NCBI GenBank assembly: GCA_963676355.1
Contig: OY781093.1
Span: forward strand, 2,170,001-2,234,000
Direction: 5' to 3'
Length of the DNA stretch: 64,000 nucleotides
Source of the DNA: JAGLOK01 sp963676355
GTDB lineage: Bacteria; Bacillota; Clostridia; Christensenellales; UMGS416
The notes under the pieces are model-generated. The model made no database searches and was not told where the DNA came from. It saw only the letters and a list, made by a program, of their open reading frames with translations. Positions within the stretch are counted from its first letter, which is position 1. Each line of letters starts with the position of its first letter. Positions 17,085-26,563 of this stretch are shown here, piece after piece. The translations under genes were made by a program, and so were the position numbers.

Positions 17085-17857
17085 ATGCTTTCTCTTATTC
17101 TAAAAAAATCTAAAGCATTTTGTCCAGTGATTTCCATCACATCATCTACATTATATTTTTTTATATCCGCCAGCATCTGTGCAACATAAGCCACATTTTT
17201 GGGTTCGTTTCGCTTACCTCTGAGCGGCACTGGTGTCATGTACGGACAATCTGTTTCCAGCATTATGCGCTCAATCGGAACATATTCAACCGTTTCGCGC
17301 ACACGGTTTGCGTTTTTAAAAGTTATAACTCCGTTAAAGGAAATCATCATCCCATTGTCAAGAAACTCTTTCGCCGTTTCCTTGCTTCCTGTATATGAAT
17401 GAACAACCGATTTCCTTGGTATACCACCTGAACGAATTATGTCAAGAAAATCGCCATATGCTTCGCGTACGTGAAATACTATTGGCATATCATGTTTATT
17501 TGCAAGCTCTATGTGCTCCATCATGCAGATTTTTTGCGCTTCTTTTGGTGAAAACTCATAATGATAGTCAAGCCCAATCTCCCCAACCGCCACAACTTTA
17601 TTATCACTAAGCATGTTCTCCAGAACTTTTATATCTTCATAAACAAAATCCTTTGCATTATGAGGATGAATTCCAACAGCCGCATATACGTTTTTATAAG
17701 TTTGTGCCAACTTCAAAGCTTTGTGTGAGGATATCATGGAATCCGCACATGAAACGACAGCATCCACTCCATTTTCATGGAGTGATGCTATCATCTTTTC
17801 TCTATCGATATCAAATTTATCATCGTCCAAATGGGCGTGAGAATCGATAAATCCCAT
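17081..17857 (-). CDS. tatD: TatD family metal-dependent deoxyribonuclease
   Basis: TatD proteins are TIM-barrel metalloenzymes with 3'-5' exonuclease activity on DNA, linked to DNA repair and quality control. The 258-residue protein shows FIDSHAHLDD at the N-terminus, GIHPHNA, GEIGLDYH, PIVFHVREA, VVHSYTGS and ETDCPYMTP, which together give the full metal-binding set. It directly follows metG (the TAA of metG and the ATG share a base), a pairing common in Firmicutes, and is coupled to the TatD-linked radical SAM gene. Confidence 0.96.
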   Translation of the reverse strand: MGFIDSHAHLDDDKFDIDREKMIASLHENGVDAVVSCADSMISSHKALKLAQTYKNVYAAVGIHPHNAKDFVYEDIKVLENMLSDNKVVAVGEIGLDYHYEFSPKEAQKICMMEHIELANKHDMPIVFHVREAYGDFLDIIRSGGIPRKSVVHSYTGSKETAKEFLDNGMMISFNGVITFKNANRVRETVEYVPIERIMLETDCPYMTPVPLRGKRNEPKNVAYVAQMLADIKKYNVDDVMEITGQNALDFFRIRESI

Positions 17858-19767
17858 TATCTTACCTCACAGCCTTCGCCAATGTCATCATATAGTGTTG
17901 CAAGTGAAAGTTTTCCGTTTTCATCTTCGCCGCAAAGAATCATTCCCTCGCTTAGCACGCCGCGAAGTTTTACAGGCTTTAGGTTATAAACTAAGATAAC
18001 TTTCTTTCCCACCATCTCTTCAGGCTTATAATCTTTTGCAATGCCCGAAACCACTTGCCTTGTAGCTCCACCAACTTCAAGCTGAAGTTTTAGCAGTTTG
18101 TCCGATTTTTTTACCTTCTCGCACTCAGTTACTACTGCTGTTCTAAGATCAAGCTTTGCAAAATCATCAATGGTGATTTCCTCTTTTGCAGGTCGCGCTT
18201 TCTTTTGAGGCGCAAGCTCTTCAAGCTCCGCTTCAATGTCAAGGCGTGGAAACAATGCTTGTCCCGGTGCAACTTTGCTGCCGTCAATTCCACTTCCAAA
18301 GCTTTCTATACTCGCCCAAGTAGTAAATTCTTCGCCAATTCCGAGTTGTCCGAATATTTTTGACGGTGTGCTCGTCATAAACGGCGAAAGCATAACTGAG
18401 ACAATTCTTATGCCTTCACAAAGATGATACATGCAAGATGCAAGCTCATCACGCTTCTGTTCATCCTTAGCCAATATCCACGGTGTAGTCAAGTCAATGT
18501 ATCTATTAAGCTCTGAAACCATTTTGAAGATGTTTTCCAGCGCCTGAGAAAGATGCATTTTGTCCATCAAATCAGTATAAGCATTAAGCGTGTTAGTATA
18601 AACTCCCTCTATCAACTTTTCATGTTCTCCGCAGAAAGATGATTTTGGTATTTCTCCGTCAAAATATTTCTTAACCATCGCAATAGTTCTGTGAACAAGA
18701 TTGCCCAAGTCATTTGCAAGATCTGCATTTATTCTTCTGAGCATACCTTCATTAGAGAAAATAAAGTCGTTTCCAAAAGGCATTTCTCTTAAAATAAAGT
18801 AACGCACAGCATCCAATGAATATCTGTTTACCAAAAGTTCAGGATCCACCACATTGCCCTTTGATTTGCTCATTTTGCCCGACTCAAGCACAAGCCACCC
18901 ATGCCCAATAATTTGTTTTGGCTGTGGAAGCCCTAAAGCGTGCAGCATGATAGGCCATATAATTGTATGGAAACGTATAATATCTTTTCCCACAAAGTGA
19001 ATGTCAGCAGGCCAATATTTTTTATAAAGCGAATCGTCATCACTGCCATATCCCAATGCTGTGATATAGTTTGAAAGTGCATCAATCCACACATATACAA
19101 CATGCTTTTCATCAAACGGAACTTTTACGCCCCATTCAAATGAAGTTCTTGAAACGCAAAGGTCTTCAAGTCCTGGCTCAATGAAGTTTTTAATCATCTC
19201 ATTCGCTCTTGATTCAGGCTGTATAAACTCAGGATTTTCTTTTATATATTCCAAAAGCCAGTCTTGATATTTTGAAAGTTTAAAAAAGTATGCATCTTCG
19301 CTTGTTCGCTCCACAGCGCGATGACAATCAGGACACTTGCCTTCAACAAGCTGAGTTTCTGTCCAAAAGCTCTCACAGTCAGTGCAATACCATCCCTCAT
19401 AAGAGCTGAGATAGATATCCCCCTGCTCATAAAGTTGGGTAAAAATCTTTTGCACCACTGTTTCATGACGCTCTTCTGTAGTTCTTATAAAATCATCATG
19501 GGTTATGTCCATCAGATCCCATAGATTTTTAATCCAATCAACTATTCCGTCAATATATTCAATTGGCTTCATGCCTTCCTCAGCAGCTCTTCGCTCCAGT
19601 TTTTGGCCATGCTCATCTGTTCCTGTAAGAAAATACACATCATAGCCACGCAGTCTTTTATATCTCGCCATAGTGTCAGCTGCAACTGTACAATAGGAGT
19701 TGCCCAAATGCAGTTTGTTGCTTGGATAATAGATTGGCGTCGTAATGTAAAATGTATCTTTTTTCAT
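17857..19767 (-). CDS. metG: Methionyl-tRNA synthetase
   Basis: MetG charges tRNA-Met. The 636-residue form has the class I catalytic core with HLGN (HIGH-type) near residue 20, a zinc knuckle with CTDC and CPDC near 125-145, SGKMSKSKGN near 300, an anticodon-binding helical domain, and a C-terminal OB-fold tRNA-binding domain (about 535-636, beginning around IDDFAKLDLRTAVV). The frame is open to 19836, but that part lies inside the T-box leader; the ATG at 19767 has an AGGAGA site and gives the family-typical start MKKDTFYITTPIYYP. Expression is controlled by a methionine T-box just upstream. Confidence 0.98.
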   Translation of the reverse strand: MKKDTFYITTPIYYPSNKLHLGNSYCTVAADTMARYKRLRGYDVYFLTGTDEHGQKLERRAAEEGMKPIEYIDGIVDWIKNLWDLMDITHDDFIRTTEERHETVVQKIFTQLYEQGDIYLSSYEGWYCTDCESFWTETQLVEGKCPDCHRAVERTSEDAYFFKLSKYQDWLLEYIKENPEFIQPESRANEMIKNFIEPGLEDLCVSRTSFEWGVKVPFDEKHVVYVWIDALSNYITALGYGSDDDSLYKKYWPADIHFVGKDIIRFHTIIWPIMLHALGLPQPKQIIGHGWLVLESGKMSKSKGNVVDPELLVNRYSLDAVRYFILREMPFGNDFIFSNEGMLRRINADLANDLGNLVHRTIAMVKKYFDGEIPKSSFCGEHEKLIEGVYTNTLNAYTDLMDKMHLSQALENIFKMVSELNRYIDLTTPWILAKDEQKRDELASCMYHLCEGIRIVSVMLSPFMTSTPSKIFGQLGIGEEFTTWASIESFGSGIDGSKVAPGQALFPRLDIEAELEELAPQKKARPAKEEITIDDFAKLDLRTAVVTECEKVKKSDKLLKLQLEVGGATRQVVSGIAKDYKPEEMVGKKVILVYNLKPVKLRGVLSEGMILCGEDENGKLSLATLYDDIGEGCEVR

Positions 19768-20035
19768 ATAATCTCTCCTAAAAATAAGTATAAAAAAACT
19801 CATCCCCATTGGGACGAGTTGTTCTCGTGGTACCACCCAAATTCGCCTGCATGTGCAAGCCTCAGCCCACAGCCATCACTGTAGCTTTGATATAACGGTC
19901 AACCCCGTAAACGGCTACATATCGCCGTCTCCGCTCAAAAGCCATCTTCACCGTATCGCATGCAATGCCTTTCACCAAACGACATCTCTCTAGACCACAC
20001 TAAACAGCTACTCTCTTTTTCACAGCGTTTAACTT
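19768..20035 (-). promoter_or_regulatory. T-box riboswitch (Met specific) with terminator
   Basis: The minus-strand leader shows the conserved T-box core GGTGGTACCACGAG followed by a terminator helix with a run of seven T (about 19791-19820). Stem I landmarks are also present: AGTA, AGAGAG and GGTGAAA. In the specifier loop context GAAG-ATG-G the codon ATG (19943-19945) fits methionine. Uncharged tRNA-Met would favour antitermination and raise metG-tatD expression. Confidence 0.92.
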
Positions 20036-20041
20036 TTTAAT

Positions 20042-20070
20042 ATTATACTTCACTTAAATTTATGTGTCAA
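20042..20070 (-). promoter_or_regulatory. Promoter of the metG T-box leader
   Basis: A consensus TTGACA is 17 bases from a perfect TATAAT on the minus strand. The predicted start is at about 20035. Confidence 0.85.
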
Positions 20071-20210
20071 CTTGACAAACCGCCTAAGTATGGTTATTAT
20101 TTTGTAGACAAATCTATCTACACATATTTAATACGATTTTATATTTATTATCCACTTTAACAGAAATTGTTTTATTAACAATTAATTTACTTAATTTACA
20201 CATACAATTA

Positions 20211-20239
20211 TTGACAAGATATCCTGTAAGTTATAGAAT
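20211..20239 (+). promoter_or_regulatory. Promoter of the AbrB-like gene
   Basis: TTGACA and TAGAAT are 17 bases apart on the plus strand, about 80 bases before the start codon. Confidence 0.75.
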
Positions 20240-20320
20240 GTAGTTGCAATAACAAACTAAATAGGTATGAATTGCGTGTTTTTTCATGCGGTTCATAAAA
20301 AAAAGAAAGTAGGGAATGAT

Positions 20321-20566
20321 ATGAAATCAACAGGTATCGTAAGGAAAGTCGATGAACTCGGACGCGTGGTTATTCCAATCGAATTACGCAGAACACTAGG
20401 TATTGAAATTAAGGACGCTCTTGAAATTTATGTCGAAGGGGAACACATAATCTTCAAGAAATACCAACCTGCCTGCATTTTCTGTGACAGTGCTTCAGAT
20501 GTTAAAAATTACAAAGGTAAGCTCATCTGTCAGGAATGCTTAAACACACTCAAAGAAAACGTCTAA
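20321..20566 (+). CDS. AbrB/SpoVT-type transcriptional regulator with Cys4 tail
   Basis: This 81-residue protein has the swapped-hairpin DNA-binding fold of AbrB at its N-terminus (STGIVRKVDELGRVVIPIEL), then a short C-terminal part with two cysteine pairs (CIFC and CQEC) that could bind zinc. AbrB-family proteins are transition-state or global regulators in Firmicutes; its targets are unknown. The frame is open from 20267, but the ATG at 20321 follows an AGGG site and gives the standard MKSTGIVRKVDELGR start. It is a single-gene unit divergent from metG with its own promoter and terminator. Confidence 0.92.
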   Translation: MKSTGIVRKVDELGRVVIPIELRRTLGIEIKDALEIYVEGEHIIFKKYQPACIFCDSASDVKNYKGKLICQECLNTLKENV

Positions 20567-20594
20567 AGTTTATTTGTTGATTATGAATGCACAG

Positions 20595-20621
20595 AGCGCC
20601 GTTTTAAACGGCGCTTTTAAT
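20595..20621. terminator. Terminator between the AbrB-like gene and rsmI
   Basis: A perfect stem AGCGCCGTTT with AAACGGCGCT is followed by TTTTAATTT on the plus strand. Its symmetry also lets it stop rsmI transcription. Confidence 0.85.
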
Positions 20622-20625
20622 TTAC

Positions 20626-21471
20626 CTATTTTACTACTTCCCTATAAACCTCATTTTTTGCAAGTCCTCTAATCTTTGCAACTTTTTTAATAGCATCCAT
20701 CTTTTTTATATTCTCATCTTCAATAATTTTATCAACATGCTCTTTTATGCTGTATTTCATAAAATCATTGTCTACTTCTGGCTCGCCTTTTTCAATTACA
20801 ATAGCAAACTCACCTTTCAGCTTCCAATTTGCTAATCCATCAGCTAAATCACAAGCTTTATATATTTCAACTTTTTCATGAATTTTAGAAATATCATTAA
20901 TAACTGCAATATTTCTGTCACTAAAAGTCTCGGCAATATCTTCTGCTATTTTTAAAATCCTGTGTGGAGCTTCATATATGACTACTGCACAGCCATCTTT
21001 TGAGATATCCTCCAGCAACTTTTTTCGTTGGCTTTTGTTTTTTGGTAAAAAACCTTCAAACCTAAATCGCCCTGCTTCAAGTCCACTTAATGCTATAGCA
21101 GCAGGAACAGCCGATGCTCCCGGAAGGCAAGTAACTTCAATCCCCATTTGTCTTGAAAGGCTCACAAGCTTATAGCCCGGATCACTGATACATGGCATGC
21201 CGGCATCTGTTACTAATGCCACATCTTTTCCCTGCTCCAATAAAAGCACGATTCCTTCAGCACTGTTTTTTTCATTGTGCTCATGGTGGCTTATCATTTT
21301 AGTTTTTATTTCATAATAATTTAAAAGCTTAATTGTGTGACGTGTATCCTCAGCTGCTATAAAATCGACTTTTTTAAGTGTTTCAAGCGCACGCAATGTG
21401 ATGTCGCCTAAGTTACCTATAGGTGTGGCTACTATATAAAGTGTTCCGGTTTTTTCGTTATTTGACGCCAT
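20626..21471 (-). CDS. rsmI: 16S rRNA 2'-O-ribose C1402 methyltransferase RsmI
   Basis: RsmI methylates the ribose of C1402 in 16S rRNA, the same nucleotide that RsmH (also in this window) methylates on the base. The 281-residue protein has the tetrapyrrole-methylase-like fold with TLYIVATPIGNLGDIT at the N-terminus, AAEDTRHT near 40, SDAGMPCISDPGY near 90 and LPGASAVPAAIALSGL near 115. It overlaps the end of the upstream methyltransferase gene by 14 bases, so the two are coupled. Confidence 0.96.
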   Translation of the reverse strand: MASNNEKTGTLYIVATPIGNLGDITLRALETLKKVDFIAAEDTRHTIKLLNYYEIKTKMISHHEHNEKNSAEGIVLLLEQGKDVALVTDAGMPCISDPGYKLVSLSRQMGIEVTCLPGASAVPAAIALSGLEAGRFRFEGFLPKNKSQRKKLLEDISKDGCAVVIYEAPHRILKIAEDIAETFSDRNIAVINDISKIHEKVEIYKACDLADGLANWKLKGEFAIVIEKGEPEVDNDFMKYSIKEHVDKIIEDENIKKMDAIKKVAKIRGLAKNEVYREVVK

Positions 21472-22195
21472 AGATATCCTTTATTTCATCAGAGTATTCT
21501 AAGCCTTCATAGACATTCAATGTGGGCAGCCACTCAATTGTTTGTGACGAATTCTTTATTGCTTCCACCAGAATAAGATTTGGTTTATCTTTTGCCCTTG
21601 GTTGAACCAACTGCGCTCTTTTTACTGTAAGTTTGTATTTATTCATATACATAAATATTTCATCTGCACGTTCCGCAAGATGAACCATTGCAAACCTGCC
21701 TTTGTTTTTCAAGACCTGTGATGCGGACTTTATGACGCTTTCAAGAGTGAGTTTAATTTCCCTTCTTGCAATGTTTATTGTGTTCTCATCACTTTCTTTG
21801 CCAGTTCCTTTTTTTAGATACGGAGGATTGCAAGAAACAAAATCAAGGGATTCATAGCCGAAAAATTCATGAGCCTTTTCAATATTTGAACAAAATACTC
21901 TCATTTTGTCGTCAAGTTCATTAAGAATTATACTTCTTTCAATAATATCGCAGTACTCAGGCTGTATTTCAACGCAGGACACCTTTGCAGGCTTTTTATG
22001 TGCCATTATGAGAAAAGCGACGACTCCGCTTCCTGAGCAAAAATCTGCCGCCTCATCATTTTCTTTAACCGATGCGAAATGCGCAAGCAAAACAGCATCA
22101 ATTGAAAATCTAAATCCTTTCTTATATTGAATGACCTTATATCCACACATAAGGTCATCTAAAGTTTCCAACTCAATATCAATTAAGTTTTTCAT
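21458..22195 (-). CDS. TrmN6-like tRNA1(Val) adenine-N6 methyltransferase
   Basis: The 245-residue protein is a Rossmann-fold SAM-dependent methyltransferase with an FCSGSGVVAFL SAM loop near residue 55 and the NPPY motif (SCNPPYLKKG near 120) that marks N6-adenine or N5-glutamine methylation. Pairing with rsmI is the common Firmicutes arrangement of the YabB/TrmN6 family, which modifies A37 of tRNA1(Val). The ATG at 22195 lies inside the 3' end of the lipoprotein gene and lacks a clear ribosome site, which suggests translational coupling; a TTG at 22210 is the alternative start. Confidence 0.88.
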   Translation of the reverse strand: MKNLIDIELETLDDLMCGYKVIQYKKGFRFSIDAVLLAHFASVKENDEAADFCSGSGVVAFLIMAHKKPAKVSCVEIQPEYCDIIERSIILNELDDKMRVFCSNIEKAHEFFGYESLDFVSCNPPYLKKGTGKESDENTINIARREIKLTLESVIKSASQVLKNKGRFAMVHLAERADEIFMYMNKYKLTVKRAQLVQPRAKDKPNLILVEAIKNSSQTIEWLPTLNVYEGLEYSDEIKDIYGVK

Positions 22196-22805
22196 CACAG
22201 AAGGTAACAAGTTTGTTTAAAAAGTCATAGTCCGCAGAGTTGATTACAAATCTTATAACTCCCTGACGGTCTATTATATAGGTATGAGGATAATACTGGC
22301 TTGGATATACGTTCATCGTATCTCCGTTTTCATCCCATAAAGCCACAGTGTCAAAGTCCTCAATAAACTCGCCGCTTTTTTTCTTCGAGTTCCCAAGAAC
22401 ATCTTTTTGCGCAACAGTAACAAGCACTACCCCATCTTTTTTTGCAACCTCATCAAATTCAGGCAACTCCTTTACACAAGGAGGGCAACCTACTGCCCAA
22501 AAGTTTAGGATTACAACTTGTCCTTTGTAATCGGATAACGAGTGTTCGTCTCCGTCAAAGTCAGGCAATGTAAAGTCTCGAATATCAATGTCATTGATAT
22601 TTTCAAGAAGTTTGTAGTCAAGCTCAGTTAATTCGGAAACGTCAACTTTCAAATCGTCCACAATCTCTTGTGGAATTTCACTCTTATCGGTGACCGTTGT
22701 TTCCTGCACTACATTTCCTTCTGGCTTGTCGCCTGAAGTTGTACACCCCGAGACAATCAAAACAAAAGCTACGATTGGTATAATTATTTTAAATTTAGTA
22801 TTCAT
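22179..22805 (-). CDS. TlpA-like thiol-disulfide redoxin lipoprotein
   Basis: This 208-residue protein starts with a lipoprotein signal peptide (hydrophobic stretch ending VSGC, modified cysteine at about residue 21). After a linker, residues about 75-200 form a thioredoxin-like AhpC-TSA/TlpA domain: FTLPDFDGDEHSLSDYKG, then the active site WAVGCPPC, and the cis-proline region PHTYIIDRQG. It would act outside the membrane to reduce or isomerise disulfides in exported proteins. It starts right after the terminator of the Gld-type operon. The ribosome site is weak. Confidence 0.92.
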   Translation of the reverse strand: MNTKFKIIIPIVAFVLIVSGCTTSGDKPEGNVVQETTVTDKSEIPQEIVDDLKVDVSELTELDYKLLENINDIDIRDFTLPDFDGDEHSLSDYKGQVVILNFWAVGCPPCVKELPEFDEVAKKDGVVLVTVAQKDVLGNSKKKSGEFIEDFDTVALWDENGDTMNVYPSQYYPHTYIIDRQGVIRFVINSADYDFLNKLVTFCDEKLN

Positions 22806-22830
22806 ATCACAATTATAAACTATTTTTTAT

Positions 22831-22862
22831 AAAAAAATAACCCCCAAAATCGATTTGAGGGC
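22831..22862 (-). terminator. Terminator after the Gld-type ABC operon
   Basis: The minus strand pairs CCCTCAAA with TTTTGGGGG and continues into TTATTTTTTTAT. Confidence 0.75.
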
Positions 22863-22876
22863 AATTCTTTACTAAA

Positions 22877-24352
22877 TTAGTATGGTTTTTCAACTTCTCT
22901 TGCAATTAAGTCTTCATATGTGTCTTTTATTTTTATAACATCATCCTTTTCAGCAACAAAGTAAACGTCGCTACCCGGAGTCTTCACTGCGTAGAAATAA
23001 TCGTCATATTCATAAAACTCAACTGTGTATTCATTTGGCTCTTCAGTAAGCGTCAATTTAATTGAACCTATAGGTTCTCCTGCAACAAAATCATCATCTG
23101 CTTCCCTAAAAAGTTTTGTAATCAATATTGCCTGATAGAACCAAGAGCCCTGATCTTTTTCATCGTCAGTAAGTTCAACGCCTTCTACCACATATCCAGT
23201 ATTTACTACAGGTTCCCCTGCTCCGTCAAGTTTAACATTTCCGTCCTCGTCAAACGCTTCAGTGTGGGTTATTTCCAGAGTATAATCCCCCACTATTCCG
23301 CTCATATCAATTTCGGATACATATTTAACGTTTATTAGCATAAGCAGTTTTTCAACTAAATCAAAAGGTTCTGTGTCTGCAAAGCTTAATTTGCTCGGTT
23401 TAGTTTGATAAATTATGTCGGAGTCTGAAAACTTCATAGCGCAGATGCCGTCTTCGTTTTCTTTAGCGAATTCTAATGAAATGGTTTCGCCGGATTGTTT
23501 TACAAATTCTACTACAATCCAAGGGCTATCCAGTCCATACTCTGCTGGACTGCCTACTGAATCCAACACATCATCTATTGAAAACAGTTCCAAAAGCTGA
23601 TTTGACAACTCATTCCATTTTGATGTTTCACTAGTGGCATCCAAACTCCTGTAATATGGTTGTGAAAGTTTCCATGATCCCATATCAATAAGCTTTTGTT
23701 CGCCTCCAATGTTTGTAAAGCTCATGAGAATCTGGTCATCTTTATATATGGATATATCTCTTAAGTCTTCAATTGCCATTTGCTGTGTTTCAACTGCAAC
23801 TAAATCATTGAGTGATTTTTTAGCATTGCTTCCATAATTGTTCCACACAATAAGTACTTTGTCTATACCTTCTATCATCATATAGTACTGGCTGCTACCC
23901 GGCACTTTATTGCCATAATAGAAAGTTTTTGATGTTCCGTCAGTGTACTCTGCTGTTGCAGTAATTACAGGATCTTCTAATCCAAATTGAGCTAAGTCGC
24001 TCATGTCTTCGGTCAAAATCTGCTCCACTACAACCTTTGCAGAAGTATAAAGCACATTTCTAGCCGTTGTCTGATCAATTGCGATATCTTCATGCCCTTC
24101 CACAATTATGGTTTCACCGTCTGTATCATACTTTAATACAGTGGTGACGCCATCATATTCCAGCTTCAATGTCTTTATCTGATCAGCTGAATACTCAGCA
24201 AAAGTCAAAAGAGCAGGATCCACAGTTGGCTGCGCCGTAACCGCCGCATCGGCATTCTCTTTCGGTTCAAGCTTAGGCAGCAATACAAAAGCCACTATCA
24301 CAACTACAGCTACCGCAGCAAGAATAATTAGGTTTCTTAACTTTTTATTCAA
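22877..24352 (-). CDS. DUF4340 domain protein of a Gld-type ABC system
   Basis: The 491-residue protein has one N-terminal membrane helix (about 7-25) and a large extracytoplasmic region with repeated domains of the DUF4340 type: segments such as FGLEDPVITATAEYTDG and YGLDSPWIVVEFV are the recurrent (F/Y)GL(D/E)xP units of this family. Its function is not established. It is always found in such operons with an ABC ATPase, an ABC-2 permease and a GldG-like protein, which are all present upstream here, so it probably forms part of the same envelope complex. The start codon is TTG behind GGGAG. Spacing to the GldG-like gene is 14 bases. Confidence 0.87.
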   Translation of the reverse strand: MNKKLRNLIILAAVAVVVIVAFVLLPKLEPKENADAAVTAQPTVDPALLTFAEYSADQIKTLKLEYDGVTTVLKYDTDGETIIVEGHEDIAIDQTTARNVLYTSAKVVVEQILTEDMSDLAQFGLEDPVITATAEYTDGTSKTFYYGNKVPGSSQYYMMIEGIDKVLIVWNNYGSNAKKSLNDLVAVETQQMAIEDLRDISIYKDDQILMSFTNIGGEQKLIDMGSWKLSQPYYRSLDATSETSKWNELSNQLLELFSIDDVLDSVGSPAEYGLDSPWIVVEFVKQSGETISLEFAKENEDGICAMKFSDSDIIYQTKPSKLSFADTEPFDLVEKLLMLINVKYVSEIDMSGIVGDYTLEITHTEAFDEDGNVKLDGAGEPVVNTGYVVEGVELTDDEKDQGSWFYQAILITKLFREADDDFVAGEPIGSIKLTLTEEPNEYTVEFYEYDDYFYAVKTPGSDVYFVAEKDDVIKIKDTYEDLIAREVEKPY

Positions 24353-24366
24353 AATAATACTCCCTC

Positions 24367-25815
24367 TTACAAATGTCTGCGTTTAAGATAAACAACTATA
24401 GCTGCTGCAAAAGCTAGAATCGGTAACAGAATCACAAATCCAATAGTAAACCATATCTGGGATTCTGATTTGAAATATAACCTAGATGTTTGCAACGACT
24501 TACCTCTTATATAGAAGTTGTCTTCATATGGGCTCAGCCATGAAACAGCATTTATAAGAAGTTCATAGTTTCCCTGCGTTCCCATCTGATTTGCAGCTTG
24601 GAACATAACAGCGTTTGTAGTTATAAAAAGCTTTGCTTCTTCCGTGTCTTGAGTTGCATTTTTGGTTACAGCGACTGCTAAAGCAAAAGGTCCTTCTTCT
24701 GCACCATCATTCTTCTCACCATCCATTTCACTAGAAAATGGCTCAAGATATGAACCTGGCGTAGTCTCCAACAACACTTCTACATCTACTCCGTTCATAC
24801 TAGGACCTATGTTTAAAGCTCCAGCTTCAGGAACGAGAACACTCATGTCATTAGAAATCAAAGGATTAGTTATAACATTGTTATTCTTGTTTGGAATAAG
24901 ATAGGTCTGATAAGACATATAGTTATTGGTTTTTGTGCTATCTTCCAAAACAATTCCGTCTTTTAACCCTATATTCAAGTGTGATAACACCAACATAAGA
25001 TTAGGTAATTCAGCGGAAATATTAGGCTCAAAGAATATCATTGTTTTTCCGCCATTAAGCGAAAATTCCAAAACAGTTTCTCTTTCATCGCTTGAAAGAT
25101 CAATAGAAGGAGCAACTATAACTAAAATATCATCTTTTTCCAGCTTGTCTGCTTCTGTTAACAAGGATATGCCTTCTGTTTTATAGTTTTCATCTTCTAG
25201 ATAAGAACTTATAAGTGACCATTCAGTCTTTGTTGTGCCATGTCCTTCTAAAAACCACACTTTCGGTATATCAGGATTTAAGACAAAGTTAATCGCACCC
25301 GATATAGCATCTTCTCCTGTAAAGAGTGTATATCTCTCCGTTTCCGAATCATAACTATATAGGTCATAATCATCAAGCAGCTTAAAGCTTTGCCTAGGAT
25401 TCGATGTGTCTGCACTGTCTGAAACAATGATACTGTTTTGTGAAAGTGATAATTCTTTCACCTGCTGATAATATAGCACTTTTCCCGGTTGCTTAACCAT
25501 GTCTATATTTTCAACATGTACGAATTTTGAGCCTGTAGAATACTTTTCAAGAAGCTCTTTTACTGTACTATTTTCATTTCCTGGTTCAAATAGAGTATAT
25601 ATGTACACATCTTGCGAAAGACTTTCTAGAATATGCTCTGTTTGGCTTGTCAGTGAATATATTCTATTTTCAGTTAAGTCCAAAGAAAGGTCGAATTTAT
25701 TGTCAAGGTACTCTGTACCCATATTGAATACAAATGCAATCACAATTACTATAGCGGACATAAGTAACGCATATCCGCCGTATTTAAATTTCTTGTTTTT
25801 GAAAAAATTATTCAT
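24367..25815 (-). CDS. GldG-like auxiliary subunit of ABC system
   Basis: This 482-residue protein has an N-terminal membrane helix (about 12-32), a large extracytoplasmic ABC_transp_aux domain (the GldG fold, related to intraflagellar-transport-type domains; recognisable stretches are DLTENRIYSLTSQT and PDIPKVWFLEGHGT) and a C-terminal membrane helix before a basic tail. In gliding Bacteroidetes the related GldG works with GldA and GldF, but in Clostridia the role is unknown. The ATG at 25815 behind GAGGGGTG is preferred over an upstream in-frame start that would overlap the permease gene. The permease stop is five bases before the start. Confidence 0.88.
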   Translation of the reverse strand: MNNFFKNKKFKYGGYALLMSAIVIVIAFVFNMGTEYLDNKFDLSLDLTENRIYSLTSQTEHILESLSQDVYIYTLFEPGNENSTVKELLEKYSTGSKFVHVENIDMVKQPGKVLYYQQVKELSLSQNSIIVSDSADTSNPRQSFKLLDDYDLYSYDSETERYTLFTGEDAISGAINFVLNPDIPKVWFLEGHGTTKTEWSLISSYLEDENYKTEGISLLTEADKLEKDDILVIVAPSIDLSSDERETVLEFSLNGGKTMIFFEPNISAELPNLMLVLSHLNIGLKDGIVLEDSTKTNNYMSYQTYLIPNKNNNVITNPLISNDMSVLVPEAGALNIGPSMNGVDVEVLLETTPGSYLEPFSSEMDGEKNDGAEEGPFALAVAVTKNATQDTEEAKLFITTNAVMFQAANQMGTQGNYELLINAVSWLSPYEDNFYIRGKSLQTSRLYFKSESQIWFTIGFVILLPILAFAAAIVVYLKRRHL

Positions 25816-25819
25816 TTTG

Positions 25820-26560
25820 TCACCCCTCACTCCAGCGTCTTCTTTCAATGTTTCTCATAGTCAAGTATAAGAAAACAATTATGAAAGTAAAAAAGTACAA
25901 CAATGGCGATAAGGATACAATGCCAATTGAAAAATAGTTCATTCTCGTGTAAACCATAAGTCCATTTAATATTATTAGGAAAAATTCTATTACCTGTTTG
26001 ACAACTGGAATATCAGGCACACTTGCAGTTGATATCGCTGATGCTCCGATATAGATAAACAAGAGTGCGAAAAATGTCATCAAAGCTGATATAACCTGAT
26101 TTTCAGTAACTGATGAAATAAACAATCCCACTGAAATAAGCGCACTTCCCAGCAAGAAAAATCCAATGTATCCTGCGACAATTTCTCCGAATGACGGCAT
26201 GCCGAAAATCGACAATATTATCGGGAATACAAATGTTATGACAAGCGTTACAAAGAATACAGAAATCGCCGCCAAATACTTCCCAAGTACTATTGATGAC
26301 AGTTTAACAGGAGCTGTTAAAAGCAACTGATCGGTTTTTGTTTTTCTATCCTCTGATATAAGTTTCATAGTAAGAATCGGCACCAAAAGCATAAAGATAA
26401 ATGTCATAGACCCAAGTGTCGAGTTGAAACTTACATTCATATATCTAATATTATTGTATATGAACATAATGCCTGTAATGAGCGTGAATGCTCCAATAAA
26501 TATATACGCAATAGGTGAAAGAAAATAGCTTTGCACCTCTCTTTTCCAAATAGCCAGCAT
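25820..26560 (-). CDS. ABC-2 type permease (GldF-like)
   Basis: The 246-residue protein has six predicted membrane helices and the ABC-2 pattern with an N-terminal REVQSYFLSPIAY amphipathic segment and a cytoplasmic loop containing SEDRKTKTDQLLLTAPV, which is typical of GldF/NosY-like permeases. It would form the membrane channel for the ATPase encoded just upstream (3-base gap). The substrate is not known. Confidence 0.92.
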   Translation of the reverse strand: MLAIWKREVQSYFLSPIAYIFIGAFTLITGIMFIYNNIRYMNVSFNSTLGSMTFIFMLLVPILTMKLISEDRKTKTDQLLLTAPVKLSSIVLGKYLAAISVFFVTLVITFVFPIILSIFGMPSFGEIVAGYIGFFLLGSALISVGLFISSVTENQVISALMTFFALLFIYIGASAISTASVPDIPVVKQVIEFFLIILNGLMVYTRMNYFSIGIVSLSPLLYFFTFIIVFLYLTMRNIERRRWSEG

Positions 26561-26563
26561 TAT

